DNA from: Myrica gale
Lineage: Eukaryota; Streptophyta; Magnoliopsida; Fagales; Myricaceae
Reading direction: 5' to 3'
DNA length: 64,000 nucleotides
Assembly (NCBI GenBank): GCA_963930655.1
Contig: OZ005602.1
Location: 3,913,501-3,977,500 of the forward strand
A program made the translations under genes and the position numbers. Below, one piece after another: positions 35,322-46,513 of the stretch (position 1 is the stretch's first letter; each line of letters begins with the position of its first letter). Under the pieces are notes generated by a model, which saw nothing but the letters and a program-made list of their open reading frames with translations, was not told the DNA's origin and did no database searches.

Positions 35322-37903
35322 TTATCACAATCTAAACCAGAAGCCTAGAGCTTGGAGGATGACCCAAAGGACTTGGTAGACTGGCAAGTATCCAGCCCAT
35401 AGAAAGAATCCATTTGGGCAATAATCCTCGGGAACAACCCCATTATAGGCTGCTGCCCCTACATGGCCCTCCGTGTCAGGTTCTCATCTGCACAAGTAAT
35501 ACGACACCAATTCCAGGACCCGTTGCAGTTGAGACAAGACTTGTAGTAAACAGTCCCACTTAGAAAAAAAAAAGTAAAACAGAAGTCCCAAATGACTAGA
35601 GGGGAGCCGCGATCTGTCCCTTCCCCAGTACCACCTATCATTTTCCCAACATCGAAGACTCATATATAATACACCTTAGTATGCATTTTACAAGGGAGGA
35701 TCCATCTCTAAGAGTCCGTTAGTTAATGAAATATTTTGAGAATTTTTTGTATTTTGAGAATTTTTAAGTGATGTTAATTTTATTGACATGCGTGCAGTAG
35801 TTATTTTTAAGTGATGTTAAAACATGTTCGATTTGTGTATTATCAGGATTCAAAAAATCCTGAGAATTCAAATAAACCGAACAAGCCCTAAAATTCATTT
35901 TTCTTACTCCATCCTTTCATACTAATTTAAACATCGGAGGTTAGCCCCACAGAGAAGCTCTGTTCTCGCTATCTTGCTACACAGGCCTTACACCGGGAAA
36001 GAAGCTGGACTACAACCCATATTTCGTTTTGGGCCTCGAGCCCGACCCATTTGAGAATCTTGTATATTCTTTAAAAGCTACTTTAGTGTTAGTCCTTCAA
36101 CTCGTCGCTTGTAAAGTCTCTGATGGATCTTTCTTTATTTTTTTAGCTTGTAATTTGTATTTGTGTATCTTTTTCAATATATAAACATAAATGTTTCAAT
36201 AAAAAAAAACCTCTTGTACAAGCTAGTAGATCTCTAGTTTTGAATTTTCTCTTTCTTTATTATTTACTTTCTGCTTGTGAAGAAGGACGCAGAAGAAAAT
36301 TACAATTCTTTGTACAGGGTACAAATTTAAATTCCAGGTACGTACGTACGTTTGCTAGAAAATTGTCTTCGACTTAAAAGACAAATTTGTAGGATTATCA
36401 AAAGACCCATAAAACACAAGAGATGATAAGATGAATGAAGAAACCAAATAAGAAGGCATTGTTAGTACTATATTAATGACTTGTGGTCCATTGGTTCATA
36501 AGCTCCCTAAAGTCAAAGCCAGACCTGCTTTTTACGGCTCTTTACTCGTTATTGTTGGAGTATCAAGTCAGCATATATGGTTACGTTACATCTTCATCCT
36601 GTGTATGCCAACAAGAAAATTTTCTTACCAAAATCGCTCATGTGAAATATTCTTGAATTTTTAATAACATAAAATTATAAAAAAAAGGGTGTACAGAATT
36701 TAAATTGCCTTCACAGTTTCTCTAGTTTTTCATGTTTGACGAATCCAAACCCATAAACTAATAGTACATAAAACAATCTCGAGGCTAGGGGCATGTTCGG
36801 TTGAGTGTTTTTTTAGGATTTGTATTCTACTTTTATATTTACATGTCAAACATCACAAAACACACGTATTCCAATACAACACTTTATTACTTTTTTACAA
36901 ACATCAATCTATTTTAACAACTTTTGCACGCATGCCAGTACAACTTTAACATCACCTAAATATTCATAATTTTATCAGAATTCTACAAATTTCTTTCAAA
37001 CGAATATAATCCTAGTCTTAAGATCATTTTTAAGGTCTGTGGTGTAATAAATAATAATTATTTGATTTGTGTGGAACAAGAGACTAGTTTGATTAGTCGG
37101 AACGATGTTCTATATATCCTTAATTAACATTAAAAAAAAGGTCTGCCATGTTTATTTATCACAATAATAAGTTAAAAGGTTCTGACTATTATTTATCAAT
37201 TAAAAGTTCTATTTTCAAATCAATAATGTTATAATAAAAAACTTAAAATGATTCACGAAAATAAAAAATGAAGAAGAAAGAAGAAGATTCGTTGGTATTT
37301 TGTCATTCTCTCCAGACAGCGCGCAATGGGGTTGGTGTATAGAGAATGTGTTAATTGTCTGTCTTGTTTAGCAAAAAAAAAGTGTTAATTGTCTGTCTTG
37401 TTAACGTTAGGACACCTCCTCTGTTTCCGACAGGACCAGCAAAACCTTATCAACGAGTGAAAGCAGGATGGAGCCGGACAACAGTACAAGATAATGATCC
37501 TTTTTAGCAAACAAACCGGAAAAGAGAGGGCATGCATGTGATGTTTATTGGCTTGTCCCACAGCCTCAGATTCCTGTCTCTCGAGACCCTTTAAAGCTTG
37601 CGTCCATTTGTAAAGATTCAAAAGCTTCAAAAGTAGGATGTATCCATCTAATTGGCAATTATAAGGTGGGCACAATGTCCAAAATTTGAGCACAGAGCGG
37701 AAGTCACGATAATATAAATGGTATCTTTCCCCCATATAAGCTGTTCCATGCTCTCCTGTATCAAAGGGAGGCCCTTCCCAACTGGGCGCTGCAGTAGCTC
37801 GGACGTGACTGCAGGAACATGCATGCATGAATATATATTCATTAATTGCGGATCTTGGGTTTAGTAGACGGATTTGAGATTAGTTGGTAGTGTTGTTGGT
37901 ATT
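35322..37903. other. Intergenic, nothing supported as a gene
   Basis: A small element-like block ends near 35890 with CCGAACAAGCCC, matching a motif near 20206 in reverse. Another AT-rich block with GTTCGGTT lies at 36790-37020. The minus-strand open frame 37385-37828 has no domain, no helix pattern and no splice partner, so it is not called. Confidence 0.45.
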
Positions 37904-37911
37904 GTTGTGAC

Positions 37912-38855
37912 CAGTGGCGGACGCAGGGGTATCGAACCCGTGCGTCCGCTACCCATGGATGGCCAATTTTTTTTTTTTTATAAGTTAGTCTAAGTTTGAT
38001 ACTCATTAAATTCAGGTTCGATACCTATTAAATTTAGGTCAACTAGATTTAATGGGTATCAGACCTGAAAATTTTTTTTTCTTCATTTTTATTAGACCTC
38101 GAAAAATGTTGTGTTTCGTTTAGAATCCTTGTATAGATCAAACTAAAGTTCTGACCACTTTTAGGATATATTTATCTAAAAAACTCTTTTACTAAATCTT
38201 ACTTATCCTGAAAATTTTGTTTTTATTATTCAGAGTATGTTTTGTCATCAATTTGTTGCTTTGCGTGTGGAAGTTGCTTTAGAGAACGTGAATATTTTTC
38301 AATTTTAAATCCATAGACCCTAGAGAGAGTAAATTTCAAATGCATCCTCATTAACCTTTTGTCAAAAGAAAAAGAGGAATAAAGAAAGACAGGTCTCAGT
38401 TGTGGTAGTAACCAAAAAATGTAAGAAAGACAACCCCTAGTGGCATCAAGACGTCAACCATCATAATCATTTGTAATTTATTCTAAAATTTTAGAATTAA
38501 GTGAAGAATTAATTTGAATTAGATCATCAAGAGTGATTTGTGTAATATGATGGGAGATAACTGGATGAATAATTACATGTTAGTGTACATCGAACAACAA
38601 GTTTTTAAAACTATTGAGAACGAAGTCATTTTAGCAACATTTTCAGAAGATGCAAACTGATAGGATCGAATTGTCATCTCTCAGTCGCAGTACATAGTAC
38701 GATACATGTATTCCAATATTTTTAATGTTTTTAGTCCTTAATTTTCGACATTATAACTCTAAGACATTATTTTGCATTACGAAGGAAAATATTTTTTTTG
38801 TCATTTCACTTTTAAAGTTTGACACCCATAAATTTTAATATTGGTTCTGTCACGG
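37912..38855. mobile_element. hAT-like element, 944 bp
   Basis: The left end CAGTGGCGGACGCAGG is the common plant hAT-type end. The right end reads CCGTGACAGAACCA on the other strand, which matches at 9 of the first 14 positions. The flanks GTTGTGAC (37904-37911) and ATTGTGAC (38856-38863) agree at 7 of 8 bases, as expected for an 8-bp duplication. There is no transposase; the interior is AT-rich. Confidence 0.6.
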
Positions 38856-38863
38856 ATTGTGAC

Positions 38864-40125
38864 GAACAATTTGTTTATTAAATAATAGTTATGATTAAAA
38901 CTAAATATTTTAGACTGGGGAGTGCTCCTATATTTACGCTCAAATAGGATCGCTATGCTCCCCTTCTCCTTTCACTTAGAGAAAAAAAAAATCCATTAAT
39001 TGCTGCACCGATGGCTGCTTCAATGTAAATCTTCAGATGTGACAAGAGGAAAACAACAAGGGAGTAGATATAGAATAAAGACGTGAGGTCAACTCAAAAG
39101 AATAATTGTGACAGCTTTTGAGGACCCCAGTGAGATTGGAAGATCAAGGGGGCCGTTTATTAGTGGTGGTGAAAAACGTAAGATATTTTATTAGAGTTAA
39201 TGAAATAGTGAAGAAAAAAAATTTAAATGAATATTATAATAATTTTTTTTAATAACGAGAGAAATTATTTTGATATTTTTTAATTAGGTCGTGCAAAAAT
39301 TTCGGACACCAAAAAGCTTCGAAGGTAGTTATGGCCACGTTGTGGTGTTCATGCTGTTCATGTTTGAAAGGACTAACATGTGGTTGTGGATGTTATCGAA
39401 GTGATGAGTTAATGGCCGGCCGTGGTCTGGAAATGCGGCAACGGCGGCCTCAACGATGCCGGATCTGTGTTGCCACGCCCACGTAGTAGTTGCTGTTGGC
39501 CTTCTTAATTAAATCAATTAGATTATTACCACTTTGGTCGTAGTTCTAATTAACATTTGAACTTAAACTGATATTACTGAAAATACGACATGAATCATTG
39601 TAATTAGCCAGTTTAATAAGATCGATGCACGAGTCTCACCGTAATCAATGGCAGAAGATCGACCGAGTCAACCCACTTCTTGGATTCCTAATTGGATGAG
39701 GAAACGGACGTGCTTTCTTATACATGTTAAGTAACCCCAATTGTTGAAAAAATATTAGTTGATTTCTAAACTAAACAAGCTATTGGGTAGATGATATAGT
39801 TGTGGAAATAATCATATCCTAACAAACCTAATTAAAAAAACTGTTGAGAATATGTATGACTACTAATTTAGGTATAATTAAATAATTGCTAGTTAGTAAG
39901 GAATTTTGAGAAAATCTTTTAATATGTTGGAAAAGTCAATAGGATTAATCCCAATAAATTAGTCCACTGATTAACACTTGAGACTTAGAAGTTTATTTTC
40001 CCTAAGATTTTAAGTTCAAAACCTCTTAGATGTTACAATCCTTTGGAGTCACCATTGTCACCCTCAAGTCTCAAGAGGGACGGAGAACTGCACAGACCCT
40101 AAATTAGTTTAGAGATACGTATAAG
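38864..40125. other. Intergenic, nothing recognised
   Basis: AT-rich spacer. A slightly GC-richer stretch at 39410-39490 has no usable open frame. No element ends were identified with confidence. Confidence 0.4.
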
Positions 40126-41248
40126 GGGAAAATACATTTTTCACCCACAAACTACTGTGATAGTGACGCACTGCACCCAAAACTATCATCTTTAACACTT
40201 CGTACCATCAAAATACCAATGTTAGATACTTTGCACCCTAAACTATCCATTTTGACAAAAAAATACACCATTCAACTACTAATATTAAATACTTTGCACC
40301 CTCCATTTGATAATAATACCCTTAAAAAATTAATGAATTGACAATAATATCTTAAATATATGCAAAATGAGTTAAAGACATTATCGTCATTTTAGTCTAA
40401 AAATTTGACAAATGGTGCAAAGTGTCCAACATTGGTAGTTAAAGGGTGCAAAGTGTCGAAAAATGGTAATTAGAGGGTGCAATGTGTCAAAACTAGAGCT
40501 GTCCAATGGACGGTTCAGTCCGGCCGGCCAAACCGGTATGTTTGTAAAGTGAACATACCGGACCGGGAACGGTCAGGTCAGTCCCTGATTTCACTAGTCC
40601 GGGTTGGACGGTTTGGGCCATGCCATTTTTTAGTCTTTTTTGGTTTGGGCCTCTTAGGTTTTTTACTTTTGTATGCTTTTTTTTTTACCGGTAAGGACCG
40701 GTTTGGAGTGGTATACTTCAATCGAATTCCGGTTTTCTATATAGGTAATCCAAAACCGGACCGGAGTACATCGGTCTCGGTCCGGGTTGACCTGTCTGAC
40801 CGGTTTTTCAAAACTAAGACTGTTCAAACTAGAGCAATGTGTCAAAACTAGAGCTATCCAATGGCCGGTTCAGTCCGGCCGGCCAAACCGGTATGTTTGT
40901 AAAGTGAACATACCGGACCGGGAACGGTCTAGTCAGTCCCAGATTTCACTAGTCCGGGTTGGACGGTTTGGGCCATGACATTTTTTAGTCTTTTTTGGTT
41001 TAAGCCTCTTAGGATTTTTACTTTTTTTAGACCTTTTTCTTTACCGGTAATGACCGGTTTGGAGTGGTATACTCTGATTGAATTCTGGTTTTCCATATAG
41101 GTAATCCAGGACCGGACCGGAGTACACCGGTCTCGGTCCGGGTTGACCTGTCTAACCGATTTTTGGACAGTTTTAGTCAAAACTAGTAATTTAGGATGCA
41201 AAGTGTAAAACTTAAGGTAGTTTGCAGGTAAAAAATTGTATTTTTCCC
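40126..41248. mobile_element. Composite inverted-repeat element containing two tandem modules
   Basis: The outer ends are inverted: GGGAAAATACATTTTTCACC on the left and, on the other strand, GGGAAAAATACAATTTTTTACC-like sequence on the right. Both continue into CAAACTAC. Inside, a 355-bp module rich in CCGGCCGGCCAAACCGG and GGACCGG motifs is repeated in tandem (from 40493 and from 40848) with a few differences. The left arm repeats a GGGTGCAAAGTGTC phrase. No coding capacity is credible, although several frames happen to be open. Confidence 0.6.
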
Positions 41249-42735
41249 GATGTATAAATTGATCCCAACACTCAGTAAAAAAAACACAAAAAGTCAATAG
41301 GATTAAATAAAGCCTAAAGGGGAAGGAACAACTATTGTAGTTTCTTTTTTCTTTATTGCATATAAGGGCATGTAGGTAACTTTGGCCGAAAACTAGACAT
41401 CTAATTATTACAATTAGCTTTGTTTTGCGTGGAGGTAAATTGGGCTGGGAATTCTGCAGGGTCAGAAGGAAAATTGAGGGACCCAATCCACATATATAAA
41501 AGTATATACTAAAGCATTTGGCGCTGATTAAAAAGGTAACTCAATAAGCAATTATTAGATATTTTTTCTATGTTTCATATGGTAAGGAAACAAGTATAAC
41601 CCTAAAGTGACTTTTGACACATCCACTTATTTAATGTAACAACTTTTGTAATAAAAAATTTGATTAAGCCATTAACCTGTCCATCGGGTCCTAGACGTCA
41701 TGGGGGCTTAATCCGCCAGTTTCAATTACCTTTATACCAACTCTGTTTTCCCCTAAAAGACCCACAATGTTTTGTGTTACCAAGATCAAGGACATTAAAG
41801 AAAGGTACATAAAATCTCCTTTTCTTGGGTTCCTTTTAGTTTTCTTCAAAAACCTGAACAAAAAATAATAATTAAGCAATAATTATAACCCAAGAAAGGA
41901 AAATCCAACCTTTTTTGAAATTAACCGGGGTTAGTGGTTGATGATCTTTTGCCCTTGTCATGATTAAGACATGATAAGTACATGTTAATTAGATTTTTAC
42001 ATAGCAATTATCATGACTAATTAAAAGCTAGAAAATCATGATAATTACTTTTTATTTTGTTAATGATGAATGTGGGTAATCAAATTACCTACCAGTCTAT
42101 TTTAACTACAGTTCTTTGAGACCAGAAAAAGGACACTATACATGTTTTTCAATGCAGGCATGCTCTTAGCCTCTGTTTGGCAATTCAAAATACTTTTTAC
42201 AATAATTTTTTTCAAAAATTCTAACAACTTCATACGAATTTCAACACCTTTTTATTAATTTTAAGAGAATTTATATTGCTTCCAACATGAAAAAAAATTA
42301 TTGCTCATCCAAACACCGTCTTAGATTAAAGAAATTGATGAACATCTTGTAACTTTCATGTGAATTAGTATATTGTAAAAAGTTACATAAGAAATTAATG
42401 GGTGTGTCCAAAGTCGCACACAACCTTATCATTGTGTGATTACTTTTAATATGACAGAGGATATACTTTTATGCTAACGAGTGATTTAGTCACCTTTTCA
42501 GAGCCAACTTAGATGCTTAAAAAAAAAGTTTTTAATGCCTAAAGCTCCTTTTCAACTACCCTTCTGCATCCTATTTACTTTCTATACACTGCACTGCTAT
42601 AATGATTATAAGAGATGATGTCTGTATTAACTATTCGCTGGGTGTTACCCATATGCACTCATCAATTTCTATAATTCTTCCAATGTCGTGACCACTTTAT
42701 CATCACTTTATCGTTATAGGGATGAGATGAAAAAT
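41249..42735. other. Intergenic, AT-rich
   Basis: No gene. A small AT-rich element-like block lies near 42170-42310 (CTCTGTTTGGCAATTCAAAA at one end, TCATCCAAACACCG at the other). Confidence 0.4.
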
Positions 42736-43054
42736 TAGGGTCGAACAAAATCGGACAGTAAAATCGAATGGGATTGGTTTTTTTTTTAAATGCGGTCTAA
42801 TTTGGTTTATGCCTTTTGATAAACCGGTTAGGACCGGACCTATTAATATAAATAAAAAATATTTTTTTTGTATATTTTTAATATAAATTAAAAAATTTAA
42901 TTTTAATATAAACTAAAACTCTACATTTTTATATGCTCTTCTACTTCGAAATTAACTTATTTTTTTTTAAATGAAAAAAATGAAACCCGTCCGGTCCTCT
43001 ATATAAGCACAACCGGAAATTCGGTCCGATCGGATTTCCAATTGTGCTGCCCTA
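42736..43054. mobile_element. Mariner-like MITE of the GGGCTGAACAA family
   Basis: It begins TAGGGTCGAACAAAATCGG and ends TTCCAATTGTGCTGCCCTA, with TA at both borders. The interior matches the copies at 21985 and 54930 (ACCGGACC near the left end, AT-rich centre, CCGGTCC motifs on the right). Confidence 0.65.
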
Positions 43055-43573
43055 TAAAAAAAATAATTAAATTTTATATATACCCCTAACAAAAAAAAAA
43101 GTTTGTACATAAATTCATCTAGATTGCACCACTAATTAAGCATGATTAAACGCACAATCTTTTGTTGGATTTTCTACGAGGATAAAATGATGATTTAAAT
43201 GAGAATCTGAGTTGTGGCAATCAAATATTCTCAAGATTTGCTCACAGTGTTAAGATTTCGCGGTAAATTTAAATTGAGTTAAATTGATCCCAATCCAAGA
43301 GTATTAGAGATTTTTCTCGTTACCAAAATGTATTAGAGATCTTATGTACATTAATTGGACTTACCAAAAATATGTTATAATATTTGAGCTTGTTTTAATT
43401 TTAATAAAAAAATAATTGAGGTAAATTTATGTCATGACTAATATTTAAAACTCCACCTCCCTAGAATTGCTTTTTTTATGTGATCAGATTTTATAATAAA
43501 GAAATATTAGTCTCAGTCTTATAGAAATATGTCATGTCCAAGCTCATCTACCTTACCCAAATTAATAGTCTCA

Positions 43574-43768
43574 GGGTGCGTTTGCACCCAAAATATTACC
43601 AATATTTTTCTATCTGTCCTAATAAAATACTACAATATAATCTCTCTCCTATAAAAAAATATAAAAAATTACAAAAAATATAAAAAATTACCTCTCTCTT
43701 CACTTTTTCACTAAACCCAATACCAACACAAAACCCAATACCAAAAATATTTCAACACAAACACAACC
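43574..43768. mobile_element. Harbinger/Tourist-like MITE, 195 bp, reverse orientation
   Basis: It starts GGGTGCGTTTGCACCC and ends CAACACAAACACAACC. Flanking TCA duplications are 43571-43573 and 43769-43771. It is the same family as 6128 and 17084, in opposite orientation. Confidence 0.75.
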
Positions 43769-44159
43769 TCAGTCTTCTATTTCCCAGATAAAATTATTTC
43801 TCATTTATTTTAATGCACATTCAAAGAATTAATATTCCGCTAATAACATGTTCTAATGTCCACTCCTATAGGACTAGTAAATTCTGGAAAATTTGATTTC
43901 CTTAGGTTTTAAAATAAGTTTAAATTTAACATAAATCAAATGCCATAAATAAAATTAAGAAAACAAGTGATGCGTTTTGCTGTCAAGAGAAGAGATTTCT
44001 AAGCACGACATCGTTTTTGGCTCCTTGTAACTTATCTTCCACTTCCCGTTATAGAGTCAAGATTTGGAAGTGTCCCGGCGATGGAGACATTTGCCGCGTG
44101 TCAGACCCTTCTCCCCCTCCCCAAATTTGTAGACGTTAGCGTTACGGCAATATTTAAAG

Positions 44160-45190
44160 TGTAACTGTGTAAGGTCCCCGAAACGGTGACGTGTTCCCAT
44201 TTATTATTCATAAATCGCCGTTCTTCCCTCCCTCTTCTTCTCCCATCTCTCTCTCTCCACCCCCTCTCTGTCTATCTCTCTCGCTGTAACTTTCTTCCTA
44301 GCTAGGGTTCCGTTTCCTTTACTTCAAATCAAAAGCAGAAAGAGCTTCACTGGTACGTCCTTTGATCTTTCAAAATCACTATTGAGCTTTAATTTGCAGA
44401 ATAGAATCATATTCTTGAACGGCGTGTTCCATGTTTTCTTTTGACGGGCAATTCTCTTCGGTGTTGACTTGTATACCGTATGTGATTTTGTTTTCGAGTG
44501 GTTTGAATGAGCTGTGATGCAGATTTAGTATGTTCTACCCTTCTAGTCTTCTCCCTGTTTTGTTGCCGGGAAAAGTGGCGAAAATAATGGAAAAGATGAG
44601 TTTGAATCTCCTTTTGGGGATTTTAAGAACAGGAACGTCCCAGTCGAGTAGGCCAAATAGTTGTGTCCGGCTAGATAGGACGGAGGTTTATCGTCTGTGT
44701 GGGAGGCGAAATTTCACAAAATCTGATATGCAAGATCTTATTTTGTTTCATTTTCTTGGCGACCAAAACAGGGCATTGAGAGATTGAAAGGAATCTCTTG
44801 GTTTTAGTGGGAGTGTTGAAATCAGCTAACTGCTTGGTAAATTTTTTTTTTGAGGTATTTAAATAATATTCTATTGATTTTCTTCATGATTTGGACTGAA
44901 CGCGTAAAATTGGATTGAATAGAGTGGAAGTTACTTGTGTTTGATTGATGCAGAAAAAACACGGGAATCAATTGCCCTGGGATTCCTGCTGGCTGAATTC
45001 CATGCTTTTTATTCTTTGCCTTCATGTGGCTAGAAACAATGATGGTGATGACGATGGCGATGACAATGATGGCGATGCAGATGACATGATCCCGTTTTAG
45101 TTGGATATCATCTCATTGTAATTTGGATAAGTGCGCCTTTTATGCATTTAGAGCTGATGGGTTGAATGATTTTAGTGTTAGTTTGGACAA
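44160..45190 (+). promoter_or_regulatory. Promoter and intron-containing 5' leader of the RING gene
   Basis: A CT-rich tract at 44225-44285 and the leader sequence TAGCTAGGGTTCCG are typical around plant transcription starts. A good donor follows at 44353 (CACTG/GTACGT). Candidate acceptors at 44521 and 44952 would splice the leader before the ATG at 45191. The open frames between them (44530-44787) show no family and are read as intron or leader. Confidence 0.5.
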
Positions 45191-46478
45191 ATGGCTATTG
45201 CTGGTCCACACAACATTTCTGTACATGATTCTTCTTTTATTAGGGATTCTCTTCCTCAAGCATCAGGGTGGCGAGGTGATGAAGAGAGTGTCAGACCCCA
45301 GGCATCCTCGCTCTTGCAGATGTGGCGGGAGCTCGAGGATGAGCATGGGGCGAGTTGCCCCCAACAAGAAAGAGTGGTCCAACAAAGGAGCGATAGGGCA
45401 GTGGCTGATCTCTCAAGAGGACATGTTTCTGATACTGATGGTAACCAATATGGGGGTGGTTGGGAGATCACAAGTCTTAGTGAGAGTGACTGTGGAACGT
45501 GGTCTCAAATTCAAATTGGTTCACAGAGTGAGCACATTGATTCTAGCAATTCCAACTGTGAAGATTCCTCTGATCTAGGGGAAGTTGAAAGGGAGAGGGT
45601 GAGGCAGACTTTCCGGGAGTGGATGAACAGCAGTGTGAGGGAGCGCACATCAAATGTTTCCCATACGAACAACAGTCGAAGGGCAGAGTGGCTAGGTGAA
45701 ACTGAGCAGGAGAGGGTGAGAATCATAAGGGAGTGGGTACAAATGAACAGCCGGCAGAGAGATACTTTTGGGGACACGAGAGAAGATCAAGCTGCTGATT
45801 TTGGTACCCAGATTCAACAAATTCGTGATGGATTGCTTGTTAACCAGAATGAAGGCCGGAATGTACATATTCGGAGGGGCATCCGGCGATTATGTGGTAG
45901 ACAGGCTCTACTTGATATGATAAAAAAGGCTGAGACAGAAAGGCAAAGTGAGCTTCAAGGTTTATTGGAGCATCGGGCAGTATCACAATTTGCCCATAGG
46001 AACCGCATTCAGGTTAAGATATTTTTGTGATTTCTCTTTGTATCTTGGTGCTTCATTCTGTTCCTGCTCTTTTTATTTGTGTGTATGAACTTTGTCGACT
46101 TTTTTCCTGTGAAATTGGTGTGAAATATATGAGAAAGTAAATCACACATTGATTAGACAACCTACAACATGGTCTTGGATTAAAAAAAAACTGTTTTGCA
46201 GGGCCCCTTAAAATGAAAATCCATTGTATATATAGAAGTTGTTGAATTGTTGTTTGTACTGGGCCTTATTTTTCTCTCTAAACTTCTGTGAGTGAAAAAA
46301 GGAAGATCTTGTTTTCTATCAATAAAGATAATATAAATCTTCTTGAAGATGTTCTTGTAGTGGTCATAAATATTAAAACGGTTGCGTCTTTTGGCAGTTA
46401 TAATTTCGACCAGGAAAATTTATTTAAATGAACAGCATTTTAGTGCAGTTTAAGTTGATTTAAATTATTCCTTAGTGT

Positions 46479-46513
<35 letters not shown>

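Noticed and set aside
37385-37828. Minus-strand open frame of 147 codons
   Set aside because: It is Cys-rich but without spacing of any known small-protein family, has no signal peptide or splice partners, and overlaps another frame.
40477-40978. Open frames through the CCGG-rich modules
   Set aside because: Frames are open on both strands and follow the tandem repeat; there is no domain.
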